Below the pieces are notes generated by a model. The model was not told the DNA's origin and made no database searches. It saw nothing but the letters and a program-made list of their open reading frames with translations. The position numbers and the translations under genes are program-made. 64,000 nucleotides of DNA, from positions 103,361 to 167,360 of the forward strand of contig NZ_RZUF01000009.1 in assembly GCF_004005375.1 (NCBI RefSeq). The letters run 5' to 3'. Positions 29,042-39,164 of this stretch are shown here, one piece after another. This DNA comes from Rheinheimera sediminis (lineage in GTDB: Bacteria > Pseudomonadota > Gammaproteobacteria > Enterobacterales > Alteromonadaceae). Numbering within the stretch: position 1 is the first letter of the stretch; the number at the start of each line of letters is the position of its first letter.

Positions 29042-30256
29042 ATGACATCCGAAGCTTCCCGTCCATGGCAAAAACTTTTGCAACTGGGTTTAGTGCCACA
29101 AATTATTATTGGTATTTTATTAGGCGTGCTGGTGGCAGTCGTGTCGCCAGAGCTGGCAAAAAATCTGTCTTTGTTAGGCACTTTATTTGTTAACGCTTTA
29201 AAAGCCATAGCGCCTTTATTAGTCTTTGTGTTGGTGGCTTCCGCTATCGCCAATAAACAAGCCTCTGAAAGCGGCAGTATTAAGCCTGTGTTGGTGTTGT
29301 ACTTGTTTGGTACTTTTTTAGCGGCTGTGGTTGCCGTATTACTGAGTTTTATCTTCCCAACCACCCTGGTGCTGACCGCAGTGCCGGAAGTCATTGCAGT
29401 GCCTGAAGGCATCAGCGAAGTATTAAAGGCTTTGCTGCTGAAAGTAGTAGATAACCCTATTAATGCTCTAATAGGTGGCAACTATATAGGCGTTTTAGCT
29501 TGGGCTGTGGGTTTAGGTTTAGCTTTGCAGCATGCCAGCAAAAGTACCAAGCTGGTGTTTTCTGATTTATCGCATGGCGTGTCGTCTTTAGTTCGTTTTA
29601 TTATCCGTCTGGCACCTTTTGGTATTTTAGGTTTAGTGGCAGATACCATAGCCACCACGGGTTTTGCGGCTTTAGCCAGCTATGGTCAGTTAATAGCTGT
29701 GCTGTTAGGGGCCATGGCTATCATTGCTTTTGTGGTTAATCCCTTGCTGGTGTTTGCCAAAACTGGCTCTAACCCTTATCCGCTGGTATTTACCTGTTTA
29801 CGCGAAAGTGGTGTCACAGCCTTTTTCACCCGCAGTTCGGCCGCTAATATTCCGGTAAATTTACAGTTGTGTGAAAAGCTGAAACTCAACGAAGAGATCT
29901 ATGGGGTGTCTATTCCGTTGGGCGCCACTATTAATATGGCCGGTGCCGCTATTACCATCACGGTACTGACGCTGGCTACAGTGCATACCCTGGGAATAGA
30001 AGTGGATTTTGCCAGCGCCATTTTATTAAGTGTGCTGGCTGCGGTTTCTGCTTGTGGTGCTTCTGGTGTGGCAGGGGGGTCTTTGTTGCTGATTCCGCTG
30101 GCATGTAGCTTATTTGGCATTCCTAATGAAGTCGCAATGCAGGTTGTGGCTACAGGTTTTATTATTGGTGTGATTCAGGACAGCGCCGAAACTGCCCTGA
30201 ATAGTTCTACTGATGTGGTCTTTACTGCAGCAGTCTGCCAAAGCCAGAAAGTTTAA
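29042..30256 (+). CDS. sstT: serine/threonine:sodium symporter SstT
   Basis: 404 residues, DAACS (SLC1-like) family. Starts [20 protein letters not shown] and has eight helices plus two re-entrant hairpins: [37 protein letters not shown] (HP1 serine-rich), [16 protein letters not shown] (NMAGAA substrate/Na+ motif) and [18 protein letters not shown]. Imports serine and threonine with Na+. Lone gene, followed by a 50-bp perfect palindrome that could end transcription. Confidence 0.94.
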   Translation: MTSEASRPWQKLLQLGLVPQIIIGILLGVLVAVVSPELAKNLSLLGTLFVNALKAIAPLLVFVLVASAIANKQASESGSIKPVLVLYLFGTFLAAVVAVLLSFIFPTTLVLTAVPEVIAVPEGISEVLKALLLKVVDNPINALIGGNYIGVLAWAVGLGLALQHASKSTKLVFSDLSHGVSSLVRFIIRLAPFGILGLVADTIATTGFAALASYGQLIAVLLGAMAIIAFVVNPLLVFAKTGSNPYPLVFTCLRESGVTAFFTRSSAANIPVNLQLCEKLKLNEEIYGVSIPLGATINMAGAAITITVLTLATVHTLGIEVDFASAILLSVLAAVSACGASGVAGGSLLLIPLACSLFGIPNEVAMQVVATGFIIGVIQDSAETALNSSTDVVFTAAVCQSQKV

Positions 30257-30285
30257 GGATCTCTGAGGGTCATAAGGATCTCTGA

Positions 30286-30340
30286 GGGTCAGGCCTTGAA
30301 TATTGAATCTAGATTCAATATTCAAGGCCTGACCCTTTTT
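30286..30340 (+). repeat. 50-bp perfect palindrome, GGGTCAGGCCTTGAA family (copy 1); likely sstT terminator
   Basis: 30286-30335 is a perfect inverted repeat of 25+25 bases starting GGGTCAGGCCTTGAATATTG, followed by five T. Just before it AGGATCTCTGAGGGTCA occurs twice in tandem (30256-30291). It can act as a rho-independent terminator after sstT. It belongs to the same family as 48020-48069 and 57857-57908. Confidence 0.88.
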
Positions 30341-30383
30341 ATTTCTCTATTCCATTTGGTTATAAGAGATCGATATCCATTCT

Positions 30384-30412
30384 TTTAAAAAAGACGTTTA
30401 GACGTCTAATAT
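30384..30412 (+). promoter_or_regulatory. candidate cysG-operon promoter with tandem MetJ-like boxes
   Basis: AGACGTTT (30392-30399) and AGACGTCT (30400-30407) are two adjacent octamers; the second is a perfect MetJ consensus box and the first has seven of eight. They lie between TTTAAA (30384-30389) and TAATAT (30407-30412), which have 17-base spacing. A MetJ dimer pair bound here would block RNA polymerase. MetJ itself is not in the window. Confidence 0.6.
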
Positions 30413-30509
30413 GCATGCTCAGATGAAAAAGCTTTGATTGAGGTATCCACTCTAACCAAATCAAAGTGCTGTTTATATCAAAGTGCTGCCAGTGCAGCAG
30501 GAGCCTCAA

Positions 30510-31928
30510 GTGCAGTATTTGCCTATTTTTGCCCAATTGAAAAACCGCCCCGTTTTACTGGTGGGTGCTGGTCATGTGGCATTACGCAAGGCCGGTACTT
30601 TACTCAAAGCAGGAGCCCGTTTAACAGTAGTGGCCACTTACTTTGCTGATGAATTCAAAGAGTGGCAGCAACAAGGCAAAGCCACTTTAATTGAAAGCCG
30701 TTTTTCACCTGAACATATAGCTGGTCATGTCTTAGTCATAGCCGCCACAGATGATGATGCAGTGAATCAGTCGGTGTTTGAAGCTGCCGATGCGCGCAAT
30801 ATTCTGGTCAATACTGTGGATGATCAGCCGAACTGCAGTTTTATTTTCCCTGCCATTATCGACCGTAGCCCTATTCTGATCGCCATTTCCAGTGCTGGTA
30901 CTGCACCTGTACTGGCAAGGCGTTTGCGCGAAAAACTTGAAGCTATTTTACCTGCGCATTTAGGCCCGCTGGCGCAGTTAGTCGGAGCTTTTCGTGACAA
31001 AGTAAAACAAAAGATTTCAGGTTTTGCCGGTCGTCGTCAGTTTTGGGAGCGGGTATTTGACTCCTCCATAGTGCGTGAAGTGCAGGCCAACCGGCTGGAT
31101 GTTGCACAGCAGCAATTAGAAGATTTATTAGAGCGGGAAATCCCGGCTCAGGGCGAAGTCTATTTAGTCGGCTCTGGCCCAGGCGATCCGGAACTTCTGA
31201 CCTTAAAAGCACTGCAACTGATGCAGCAAGCTGATGTGGTGGTGTACGACTATTTAGTCTCAGAGCCTATTATGCAGCTGGTGCGCCGTGATGCTGAATT
31301 AGTTTGTGTAGGTAAAAAAGCTGGTGCGCATTCTGTGGCGCAGGAAGAAACTAATAACTTGTTGGTTTCTTTAGCTTTATCAGGTAAAAAAGTATGCAGG
31401 CTTAAAGGCGGTGACCCTTTTATTTTTGGCCGTGGTGCTGAAGAAATTGAAGTCTTGTTACCCCACAATATTCCATTTCAGGTGGTGCCAGGTATTACCG
31501 CAGCCGCAGGGTGCGCCGCTTATGCCGGTATAGCTTTAACCCACAGGGATTATGCTCAGACAGTGCAGTTTGTTACGGGTCATTGCCGTAAAGATGGCGT
31601 GGAGCCGGACTGGCAAAGTTTAAGCAGGCCGAACCAGACGCTGGTGATTTATATGGGCCTGATGAAAGTAGAACATATTCAGCAGCAATTACTGGCCGCT
31701 GGTCGTGGCGCAGATATTCCGGTGGCAGTGATTGAAAACGGCACCAGAACCGATCAGCGGGTTTTTACCGGCACGCTGAGCGAACTGGCCACTTTAATAG
31801 CCCAGCATCAGGTGCAGTCACCCGCATTGCTGATTATTGGTGAGGTTGTGGCCTTGCAGCAAAAGTTACACTGGTTTGGCGACAGGCCGGATCAGCAGGC
31901 GCAGCAGCCTTTAACCAACAGAATTTAA
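30510..31928 (+). CDS. cysG: siroheme synthase CysG (trifunctional)
   Basis: About 472 residues from GTG 30510 (AGGAG six bases ahead; product MQYLPIFAQLKNRPVLLVGA, matching E. coli CysG) rather than GTG 30483. The N-terminal half is the NAD-dependent precorrin-2 dehydrogenase and ferrochelatase (LVGAGHVALRKAG, IAATDDDAVNQ, SSAGTAPVLARRLREKLE). The C-terminal half, from about 215, is uroporphyrinogen III methyltransferase (VYLVGSGPGDPELLTLKAL, LKGGDPFIFGRGAEE, PGITAAAG). Makes sirohaem for CysI. First gene of the sulfate-activation operon. Confidence 0.95.
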   Translation: MQYLPIFAQLKNRPVLLVGAGHVALRKAGTLLKAGARLTVVATYFADEFKEWQQQGKATLIESRFSPEHIAGHVLVIAATDDDAVNQSVFEAADARNILVNTVDDQPNCSFIFPAIIDRSPILIAISSAGTAPVLARRLREKLEAILPAHLGPLAQLVGAFRDKVKQKISGFAGRRQFWERVFDSSIVREVQANRLDVAQQQLEDLLEREIPAQGEVYLVGSGPGDPELLTLKALQLMQQADVVVYDYLVSEPIMQLVRRDAELVCVGKKAGAHSVAQEETNNLLVSLALSGKKVCRLKGGDPFIFGRGAEEIEVLLPHNIPFQVVPGITAAAGCAAYAGIALTHRDYAQTVQFVTGHCRKDGVEPDWQSLSRPNQTLVIYMGLMKVEHIQQQLLAAGRGADIPVAVIENGTRTDQRVFTGTLSELATLIAQHQVQSPALLIIGEVVALQQKLHWFGDRPDQQAQQPLTNRI

Positions 31929-31979
31929 AAACTTTTTGTTTTAGAACTCTTTTTTACAGACTTAATGGGAGCAGACCCT

Positions 31980-32894
31980 ATGGGCCAGCCAGTCAAACCT
32001 CTGACACATTTACAACAACTGGAAGCTGAAAGTATCCAGATTTTCCGCGAAGTAGCGGCCGAATTTGATAATCCGGTGATGTTGTATTCCATAGGTAAAG
32101 ATTCCTCTGTGCTGCTGCATTTAGCGCGCAAAGCTTTTTATCCGGGCAAAATTCCGTTTCCACTGATGCACATCGATACTCGCTGGAAATTCCGCGAGAT
32201 GATCGAATTTCGTGACAAAGTGGCAAAACAATACGGCTTTGATTTGCTGGTGCATATCAATCCGGAAGGCATTGCCATGGATATGAACCCCTTTACCTAC
32301 GGCAGTTCCAAACACACTGACGTGATGAAAACCCAGGGCTTAAAACAAGCGCTGGATCAGTACGGCTTTGACGCAGCTTTTGGTGGTGCGCGCCGTGATG
32401 AAGAAAAATCCCGAGCCAAAGAGCGGGTTTATTCATTCCGCGACCAACACCACAGATGGGACCCGAAAAATCAGCGTCCTGAGCTGTGGCATACCTACAA
32501 CGGTCAGGTGAATAAAGGCGAAAGTATCCGCGTATTCCCGCTGTCGAACTGGACTGAGCTGGATATCTGGCAATACATCTATCAGGAAAAAATAGACATA
32601 GTGCCGCTGTATTTTGCTGCTGTGCGTCCTGTGGTCGAGCGCAACGGTACTTTGATTATGGTGGACGACGAACGTATGCCACTGAATCCGGGTGAAGTGC
32701 CGGAACAAAAGCTGGTGCGTTTCCGTACTTTAGGTTGTTACCCTCTGACCGGCGCTATCGAGTCATCTGCGGATAGCCTGACAGGTATTATTGAAGAGAT
32801 GCTGTTGTCGACTTCCAGTGAGCGACAAGGCCGGGTGATTGACCACGATTCCAGTGGTTCTATGGAAAAGAAAAAACGTGAGGGGTATTTCTGA
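31980..32894 (+). CDS. cysD: sulfate adenylyltransferase subunit 2
   Basis: 304 residues from ATG 31980 (GGGAG eight bases ahead; ATG 31965 also in frame). PP-loop ATP pyrophosphatase that forms APS from sulfate and ATP with CysN. Motifs: [60 protein letters not shown]. Stop overlaps the cysN start (TGATG). The N-terminus [25 protein letters not shown] segment aligns with E. coli CysD, supporting the later start. Confidence 0.95.
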   Translation: MGQPVKPLTHLQQLEAESIQIFREVAAEFDNPVMLYSIGKDSSVLLHLARKAFYPGKIPFPLMHIDTRWKFREMIEFRDKVAKQYGFDLLVHINPEGIAMDMNPFTYGSSKHTDVMKTQGLKQALDQYGFDAAFGGARRDEEKSRAKERVYSFRDQHHRWDPKNQRPELWHTYNGQVNKGESIRVFPLSNWTELDIWQYIYQEKIDIVPLYFAAVRPVVERNGTLIMVDDERMPLNPGEVPEQKLVRFRTLGCYPLTGAIESSADSLTGIIEEMLLSTSSERQGRVIDHDSSGSMEKKKREGYF

Positions 32895-34312
32895 TGTCAG
32901 TCGCCAATGAATTAGCCCAAGTAGGCATTGAGCAGTATTTAGAGCAGCAACAACATAAGTCGCTGCTGAAATTTTTAACCTGTGGTTCAGTCGACGACGG
33001 TAAAAGTACGCTGATTGGCCGTTTATTGCATGACAGTCAGCAGATTTATGAAGATCAGCTGGCCGCTTTGCATAAAGACAGCAAAACCCATGGCACCACA
33101 GGGGAGACCATAGATTTAGCTTTGCTGGTGGACGGTTTACAGGCGGAGCGCGAGCAGGGCATCACCATAGATGTGGCTTACCGTTATTTCTCGACCGACA
33201 AACGTAAGTTTATTATCGCCGACACGCCAGGCCATGAACAGTACACCCGCAATATGGCGACAGGCGCGTCAAACTGTGACTTGGCTATTATTCTGGTGGA
33301 CGCCCGTTATGGCGTACAAACCCAGACCCGTCGTCACAGCTTTATCTGTTCATTGCTCGGCATCAAACAGTTTGTGGTTGCCATCAATAAAATGGATTTA
33401 TTAGGTTTTGATCAGCAACGGTTTGAGCAAATTAAACAGGATTACCTGCAATTTGCTGCGCAGTTAAACGTGCCTTCTATTCGGTTTGTGCCGCTGTCAG
33501 CTCTGAATGGCGACAACGTAGTGCACAGTTCCAGCCAAACGCCTTGGTATCAGGACGGTCCTTTACTGAGCTTATTAGAAAAGGCCCCTGTCACAGGTTT
33601 TAACTGGCAAGCTGAAGCCCGTTTACCTGTGCAGTATGTCAGCCGGCCTAATCTGGATTTCCGTGGTTTTGCCGGTACTATCGCCAGCGGTAGTTTTAAA
33701 GTAGGTGATGCTATTGTGGCTTTACCTTCAGGCAAAGGTTCCACTATTAAGTCTATTGTCACTTTTGATGGCGAATGGCAGGAAGCAGTTGCAGGCCAGG
33801 CCGTTACTATCACCATCAATGATGAAATAGATATCAGCCGCGGTGATGTGCTGGTACCTGCCGTGCATCATGCGGCTGTATCGAACCGCATTTTGGCCAA
33901 AGTGGTCTGGATGCATGAAGAGCCACTGCTGATTGGCAAAAGCTATAACATCAAACTGGCGACGAAAAAGGTCAGCGGTAAAGTGACAGCCATAGCCCAC
34001 AGCATAGACGTCAATACCCTGGCAGAACATCAGGCCGACAAGCTGGAGCTGAACAGCATAGCGCTGGTCGAGCTGGAGCTGACCGAAGCTGTGGTGTTTG
34101 ACCCTTATGCGCAAAACCGCGATACAGGCGGCTTTATCTTTATCGACCGCATCAGCAATATCACTGTTGGTGCTGGTATGGTTGACAGCGCTTTAGCCAG
34201 CGTTAGCAGCAAGGCCGAGTTCAGTGAGTTTGAGCTGGAACTGAATGCCTTAGTGCGTAAACATTTCCCACATTGGCAGGCACTGGATTTAAGCCAGTTG
34301 AACAAAGGCTGA
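32894..34312 (+). CDS. cysN: sulfate adenylyltransferase subunit 1 (GTPase)
   Basis: 472 residues, E. coli CysN-like length, with no fused APS kinase domain (cysC is separate at 36.1 kb). GTP hydrolysis drives APS formation by CysD. GTPase motifs: P-loop [51 protein letters not shown]; beta-barrel domains follow. Overlaps cysD by one base. The permease gene starts two bases after the stop. Confidence 0.95.
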   Translation: MSVANELAQVGIEQYLEQQQHKSLLKFLTCGSVDDGKSTLIGRLLHDSQQIYEDQLAALHKDSKTHGTTGETIDLALLVDGLQAEREQGITIDVAYRYFSTDKRKFIIADTPGHEQYTRNMATGASNCDLAIILVDARYGVQTQTRRHSFICSLLGIKQFVVAINKMDLLGFDQQRFEQIKQDYLQFAAQLNVPSIRFVPLSALNGDNVVHSSSQTPWYQDGPLLSLLEKAPVTGFNWQAEARLPVQYVSRPNLDFRGFAGTIASGSFKVGDAIVALPSGKGSTIKSIVTFDGEWQEAVAGQAVTITINDEIDISRGDVLVPAVHHAAVSNRILAKVVWMHEEPLLIGKSYNIKLATKKVSGKVTAIAHSIDVNTLAEHQADKLELNSIALVELELTEAVVFDPYAQNRDTGGFIFIDRISNITVGAGMVDSALASVSSKAEFSEFELELNALVRKHFPHWQALDLSQLNKG

Positions 34313-34314
34313 GC

Positions 34315-36051
34315 ATGAGTCTGGAGCAGTACGGCGTATTCGCTATTTTGGCAGGGCTGATAGCTCTGCTTACCCTGACCAGGTTGTCAGCCGCCTGGGT
34401 CTTTGGTGCAGTGGCCGTACTGACCTATCTGACGGATTTACTTAACGTCCAGCAGTTTGCTGCCAGCTTTACCGATTCTTCGTTGTTAACACTAGTGTTG
34501 TTATTGCTGGTGTCTATAGCGCTGGAGAAAACCCGACTGATCAGTTGGGTAGGGCAGCAGCTTAACAACGGCGGCTTGCGCACTGTGCTTGGCCGTTTGT
34601 GGATTTCAACCGCAGTTTTGTCGTCTTTTACCGCCAATACTGCCGTAGTCGCCAGCTTAATTGGTGCTATTAAACGCAGTCAGAAGTTTGCCCCCAGCAA
34701 GCTGATGTTGCCTATGGCTTTTGCGGCCACTTTTGGTGGCACTCTGACCCTGATAGGAACCTCTACCAACCTGGTGGTGAACAGCTTTTTAGACAAAGCT
34801 GAATTACCGTTGTTACAGTTTTTTACCACCACTGCTGTAGGCGCTGGTGTGGTGCTATCCGGTATGCTGATGATGTGGCTGATTGCTGACAAACTGCCAG
34901 TGACGGAAAAGGCAGTGGAAGAAGCTGACCTGCCGTATTTTCTTGAAGCTCGCATCAGCGCTGACTCGGTGTTGATTGGTAAGACCATAGGTGAAGCTGG
35001 GTTACGGCATTTACGCAAGTTATTTCTAGCTGAAATAGTCCGTGGTGAACACAACATAGCGCCTGTTTGTCCAGACGATCGTCTACAACAAGGTGATGTA
35101 TTGCTGTTTGCTGGTGATATGGAATCTGTGGCTTTATTGCAGGAAATTCAGGGCCTGACTTTGTATGGTCATCACAGCATGAATGGTCAGGCGTTGGCCG
35201 AAGCCATTATCAGCCACTCGTCGAGCTTAAATGGCGTATCGCTAAAAGATGCAAAATTCCGCGAAGAGTTTGATGCTGTGGTAGTCGCAGTCAAGCGTGG
35301 GCAGGAACGTTTGCAGGGCGGTTTAGGTTCTATTGTGCTGCAGACCGGCGATACCTTATTGCTGGTGCCGGGCAAAAGCTTTCATCAGAACAGTAAGCTC
35401 AGTAAAGAATTCTTATTGGTGAACGGCGTGGATTCCGCCACCCGTTTATCCTTGCGCCGCAGCTGGGGTGTGCTATCCGCTTTTGTTGCAGTAGTAGGCC
35501 TGTCGATGACAGGTGAATTGCCCTTACTCAAAGGCTTAGTGCTGCTTCTGATCGGCTTAATGGCGACTGGCATTATCAGTATGCAGGAAATCCGCCGTCG
35601 TTTTCCTTTGGATATAGTACTGATAGTAGGTGGCGCTTTGGTGTTGTCGCAAGCGATGGAAAACACCGGTGTGTCTGAACTGCTGGGGCAAGGCTTGTTA
35701 CAGGTGTTTAGCGGTTATCACTTATTCTGGGCGCTGGCGGCCTTGTATTTTTTCACTTTAATGTTAACCGAGCTGATGTCGAATAATGCCGCTGCTGCTT
35801 TGGCCTGCCCTTTGGCTATCAGTCTGGCGAAAGCCTTTGGCATAGACCCTATGCCGCTGATTATGGCGGTGTTGTTTGGTGCCAGCGCCAGCTTTATTTC
35901 GCCCTGGGGTTATCAGACCAACTTACTGGTGTTTACTGTAGGTAACTACAAGCTCAGTCAGTATATTAAAGTAGGCTTGCCTATGGCATTAGCCTATTCA
36001 ATAGCTGTGCTGGCGTTAATTCCACTATTTTTCCCATTTCAGTCGCTGTAA
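34315..36051 (+). CDS. SLC13-family anion permease with two TrkA-C domains, probable sulfate transporter
   Basis: 578 residues from ATG 34315. Eleven or so transmembrane helices split by a soluble middle part (about 205-375) that holds two TrkA-C (RCK-C) domains: FLEARISADSVLIGKTIGEAG and LSSLNGVSLKDAKFREEF-like segments. The C-terminal half has LTELMSNNAAAALACPLAIS, a helix-hairpin typical of the DASS/SLC13 superfamily. Its place between cysN and cysC indicates sulfate uptake, replacing the CysPTWA ABC importer, which is not in the window. The TrkA-C domains may tune activity. Confidence 0.85.
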   Translation: MSLEQYGVFAILAGLIALLTLTRLSAAWVFGAVAVLTYLTDLLNVQQFAASFTDSSLLTLVLLLLVSIALEKTRLISWVGQQLNNGGLRTVLGRLWISTAVLSSFTANTAVVASLIGAIKRSQKFAPSKLMLPMAFAATFGGTLTLIGTSTNLVVNSFLDKAELPLLQFFTTTAVGAGVVLSGMLMMWLIADKLPVTEKAVEEADLPYFLEARISADSVLIGKTIGEAGLRHLRKLFLAEIVRGEHNIAPVCPDDRLQQGDVLLFAGDMESVALLQEIQGLTLYGHHSMNGQALAEAIISHSSSLNGVSLKDAKFREEFDAVVVAVKRGQERLQGGLGSIVLQTGDTLLLVPGKSFHQNSKLSKEFLLVNGVDSATRLSLRRSWGVLSAFVAVVGLSMTGELPLLKGLVLLLIGLMATGIISMQEIRRRFPLDIVLIVGGALVLSQAMENTGVSELLGQGLLQVFSGYHLFWALAALYFFTLMLTELMSNNAAAALACPLAISLAKAFGIDPMPLIMAVLFGASASFISPWGYQTNLLVFTVGNYKLSQYIKVGLPMALAYSIAVLALIPLFFPFQSL

Positions 36052-36060
36052 GGAATTTTT

Positions 36061-36654
36061 ATGAGTCAGGTGGTTTGGCAAAACTATCAAATCAGCCGTG
36101 CCGATCGTGAGCAACAAAACGGTCATCAAGGCGTTGTAGTGTGGTTTACCGGCTTAAGCGGCGCAGGAAAATCTACAGTGGCGAATGCCTTAGAGCAAGA
36201 ACTGGTAAAACGTAAAGTGCACAGCTATTTGCTGGATGGCGACAATGTGCGCCATGGTTTATGTGCTGATTTAGGCTTCAGCGAAGCCGACCGCACTGAA
36301 AATATCCGCCGTGTTGGCGCAGTAGCGGGTTTAATGCTAGACGCTGGTCTGGTGGTTTTGAGCGCTTTTATTTCACCTTACCGTGCTCAGCGTCAGGCGA
36401 TAAAAAATAGTCTGCCGGATGACAAGTTTTTGGAAGTTTATATCTCCACTTCGTTAGATGTTTGTGAAGAGCGTGACGTGAAAGGTTTGTATCAAAAAGC
36501 CAGACGTGGTGAAATCAGTCACTTCACTGGTATTTCTGATCCTTATGAAGCACCGGAACAAGCGGATTTGATCATAGACACAGCGCAGCAAAGTCTGGAG
36601 CAAAGTGTCGAACAGCTGATTGCCTTACTGACTGAAAAAGGAGTATTGAGCTAA
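36061..36654 (+). CDS. cysC: adenylyl-sulfate kinase
   Basis: 197 residues. Phosphorylates APS to PAPS, the substrate of CysH. Walker A GLSGAGKSTVANALE (near 30-40), LLDGDNVRHGLCADLGF, TENIRRVGAVA, and LSAFISPYRAQRQ including the serine region modified in the enzyme. KGLYQKARRGEISHFTGISDPYE is the C-terminal lid. Starts nine bases after the permease and overlaps cysQ by one base. Confidence 0.95.
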   Translation: MSQVVWQNYQISRADREQQNGHQGVVVWFTGLSGAGKSTVANALEQELVKRKVHSYLLDGDNVRHGLCADLGFSEADRTENIRRVGAVAGLMLDAGLVVLSAFISPYRAQRQAIKNSLPDDKFLEVYISTSLDVCEERDVKGLYQKARRGEISHFTGISDPYEAPEQADLIIDTAQQSLEQSVEQLIALLTEKGVLS

Positions 36655-37421
36655 TGTTGCAACTGACGCAGGACTTATTGGATCAAGTACGACGTATTGC
36701 CATAGCGGCAGGCGATGCCATTTTAACTGTGTACCAACGTGATTTTGTAGTTGAGCAAAAAGACGATGAATCGCCTTTAACCGAAGCCGATCTGGCTGCC
36801 CATCATTTGATTCTGGCCGAACTGACTAAGTTAACGCCCCAGGTGCCGGTGTTGTCCGAAGAAGCAGCTGATATTCCCTGGTCAGAACGCCAGCAGTGGA
36901 CTGAATACTGGCTGGTTGATCCCTTAGATGGCACCAAAGAGTTTATTAAACGCAATGGCGAATTCACCGTCAATATTGCTCTGATCCAACAAGGCGAGCC
37001 TGTGCTTGGGGTTATTCATGCTCCGGTGCTGGATAAAACCTATGCAGCAGCTGAAGGTTTAGGCGCCACTCGTCAACAGCATGGTTTAACTGAAACTATT
37101 CGTGTTGCTTTAACGCCAGCTGCAGGTGAAGTGGTGAAAGTAGTGGGCAGTCGCAGTCATTACAGTGCTGATATTGAAGATTATTTAAGCCGTTTCCCGC
37201 AGCATGAACTGATAGCAGTAGGCAGCTCACTGAAGTTCTGTTTAGTCGCTGAAGGCAGCGCGCATTTGTACCCTCGGTTTGGCCCTACCATGTTGTGGGA
37301 CACAGGCGCTGGTCATGTTATTGCTAAAGTAGCAGGTGCACAAGTGGAGTATCAGGGCATAGCGAATCCGGCTTATCACAGAGAAAATCTGAAAAACCCG
37401 AATTTTTTAGTCGGAACCTGA
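36654..37421 (+). CDS. cysQ: 3'(2'),5'-bisphosphate nucleotidase CysQ
   Basis: 255 residues, inositol monophosphatase superfamily. Removes the 3' phosphate from PAP, the by-product of PAPS reduction, and can also hydrolyse PAPS. Metal motifs: VLSEEAADIPW, DPLDGTKEFIKRNGEFTVNIAL-type signature (keyed by DPLDGT), LWDTGAGHVI. Last gene of the cysG-cysDN-permease-cysC-cysQ unit, coupled to cysC by a TAATG overlap. Confidence 0.94.
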   Translation: MLQLTQDLLDQVRRIAIAAGDAILTVYQRDFVVEQKDDESPLTEADLAAHHLILAELTKLTPQVPVLSEEAADIPWSERQQWTEYWLVDPLDGTKEFIKRNGEFTVNIALIQQGEPVLGVIHAPVLDKTYAAAEGLGATRQQHGLTETIRVALTPAAGEVVKVVGSRSHYSADIEDYLSRFPQHELIAVGSSLKFCLVAEGSAHLYPRFGPTMLWDTGAGHVIAKVAGAQVEYQGIANPAYHRENLKNPNFLVGT

Positions 37422-37436
37422 ACAGCGTGCCGAACC

Positions 37437-37476
37437 ATTAAAAAAACGACAGCGGCCTTGGCATACAAAGCCGCTG
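37437..37476 (-). terminator. terminator between cysQ and TonB-like gene
   Basis: Arms CAGCGGC (37450-37456) and GCCGCTG (37470-37476). On the minus strand the hairpin is followed by a T-run (37441-37446), so it ends the TonB-like transcript; it may also help end the cys operon. Confidence 0.75.
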
Positions 37477-37497
37477 CTGTGTTTACTGAAGCCAGAA

Positions 37498-38610
37498 TTA
37501 CATCTTGAAATTCATTTGCACCTTTGTGCGTGTGGTCACTGGCTTGCCATTTTCAAATTTTGGCGCGTACCGCCAGTTTGTCACGGCGTTGAGGCTTGCA
37601 GTTTCAAAGCCCTTACCTCCTTTGGAGGACAGCACTTTGGGGTCAACGACCATGCCTTGCTCATTCACCGCAAAATCAATGATGGTATAACCTTCCACTC
37701 CTCTTATGCCAGACAAGGTTGGATAATGGGGTTCAGAACGATACAAAGGTATCTGCTGCTGGCTGTCGCTCCAGGGGCGCATTTGTCCTATAACAACACA
37801 ATGTTCAGTCGCTTTATCTGCTTCCCCCAACTCTTGATACAAAGAAACCAGCCGGGCGTGTGAACCTAAAGCGTAAGGATGAGAGTAGTTTAAGCTTTTA
37901 AACTGTTTAATCACTTCAAGGAATAATTCTTCCGCTTCGTCTTGGTGTTTATTTCCTGCATGCAGGTTAGCCATCAAAAAGGTTGCTTCTAATCGTTCAA
38001 TAGAGTCTGCTGGTGAATGCTTGACATAATATTCATAGGCATCTCTTAAGTGAGAAATCATTTTAGTTGTATAAAACTTGGTGTTCACTAACCGCACAAA
38101 AGCCTGAATTTGAGTTTGCGCCAACATCAGTGGGTCATTGCTGGCCTCAGCGATTTTCAGCGCTCGCAGACTCAGCTCATTCGCTTTTTTGTCGTCTTTG
38201 GTGCTGTCCGCAGCGCTGAGTAAAGGTGAAATCAATTCGGCCGCTTTGGTACCATACTCTTTTTCATAAATGCTCAAACTACTCAGATATAAAGCATGTG
38301 CTTCTTTATGTTTTTTTGCGTTGCGAGTTCCTTTGGCTTGTCTGGCGCTAATCAGCGCATCCGCAAGGTTAATACCCAAATTGGCATAATTAAGGCTATT
38401 TGTTCCATATTTTGTTGCGCCAAGCTGATAAGCATTTCTGGCATGGGACAGTGCCGCTTTTGTATCATCTTTTTCAATGGCAGCTTTGTAAGCCTTGTAC
38501 TCCTGCATAAAATCCGCAGCCTGCACGGGAGCTGCAAGGCTAAGAGCTAAAGTGAGCAGTAACATTGAAGAGGTGGGGGCAGTGAATAGTGCGGGCACAA
38601 ATAACTCCAT
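37498..38610 (-). CDS. TPR protein with C-terminal TonB domain
   Basis: 370 residues. Signal peptide near the N-terminus (MLLLTLALSLAAPVQAADF; the start is ATG 38610 or ATG 38565, neither with a strong ribosome site). TPR-like repeats fill about 35-270 (KYGTNSLNYANLGINLADAL). The last 80 residues are a TonB C-terminal domain (YPTLSGIRGVEGYTIIDFAV, VTNWRYAP). It has no Pro-rich spacer or anchor of a classical TonB, so it is probably a periplasmic TonB-like protein, not an ExbBD partner. Lies at the edge of an accessory region. Confidence 0.8.
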   Translation of the reverse strand: MELFVPALFTAPTSSMLLLTLALSLAAPVQAADFMQEYKAYKAAIEKDDTKAALSHARNAYQLGATKYGTNSLNYANLGINLADALISARQAKGTRNAKKHKEAHALYLSSLSIYEKEYGTKAAELISPLLSAADSTKDDKKANELSLRALKIAEASNDPLMLAQTQIQAFVRLVNTKFYTTKMISHLRDAYEYYVKHSPADSIERLEATFLMANLHAGNKHQDEAEELFLEVIKQFKSLNYSHPYALGSHARLVSLYQELGEADKATEHCVVIGQMRPWSDSQQQIPLYRSEPHYPTLSGIRGVEGYTIIDFAVNEQGMVVDPKVLSSKGGKGFETASLNAVTNWRYAPKFENGKPVTTRTKVQMNFKM

Positions 38611-38788
38611 GTAGTGATTTTCAAATGCGGAATGAGTAAATCAGTTTTTCAGATCTGTGACAATTGGTTTACATAATAAAATCGGTAAATTTTTTCACGG
38701 CAATGCAATAACAATAAAACTGCGAAAGCGGAGCAGATATTGTATTGAAAGAGCATTCATTAAATTTTAGCAAAGCGAGCAAAAATAC

Positions 38789-38860
38789 AGCCTGCCATCC
38801 ACTGTAGCTGAAACTTTGGGTATAGCCGCTGGGGCTGGTGATGCCGAGCGTGATTGTACT
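38789..38860 (-). pseudogene. short rhs relic
   Basis: The minus strand encodes TITLGITSPSGYTQSFSY, matching the YD-repeat part of the nearby rhs gene ([17 protein letters not shown], around 40440-40500), and the DNA also aligns with that segment. It is a fragment of an rhs repeat inside a region (38611-38939) that otherwise holds no gene. Confidence 0.55.
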
Positions 38861-38939
38861 GCCCAAGTTGCAACTGAAAACGAAAAATAGGGGCAAGGTA
38901 CAGACATGCCCTACCTATTGTTTTTCCTGAAAGGAAAAA

Positions 38940-39164
38940 TCACTTCACTATTTTAATTCCCAGTAACTTTGCAAAAGGCATAAGAACAAAAACTAAAAAG
39001 AACACGCCGAACAATAATAAAATTAGCTTCTCAATCCAATATGTATGTTCAGGGTAAAGCTCAATAAAATAGTCAGTTAGCGTTCTAAAGCTGTAACTCA
39101 GCAGTATCGAAATGGATAAAATTGCTGCATATTTGAGTGCAGTTATATAGTTTATTTTGAACAT
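38940..39164 (-). CDS. small membrane protein, possible rhs-linked immunity protein
   Basis: 74 residues from ATG 39164 (ATG 39170 also possible). Two strong transmembrane helices: [18 protein letters not shown] and [20 protein letters not shown]. The start overlaps the 3' end of the rhs remnant (stop at 39152), the usual place for the immunity gene of an Rhs C-terminal tip. No family recognised, and with rhs broken its role may be residual. Confidence 0.55.
   Translation of the reverse strand: MFKINYITALKYAAILSISILLSYSFRTLTDYFIELYPEHTYWIEKLILLLFGVFFLVFVLMPFAKLLGIKIVK

Noticed and set aside
38669..38896. 75-residue minus-strand ORF
   Set aside because: It only covers the rhs relic and lacks a ribosome site.
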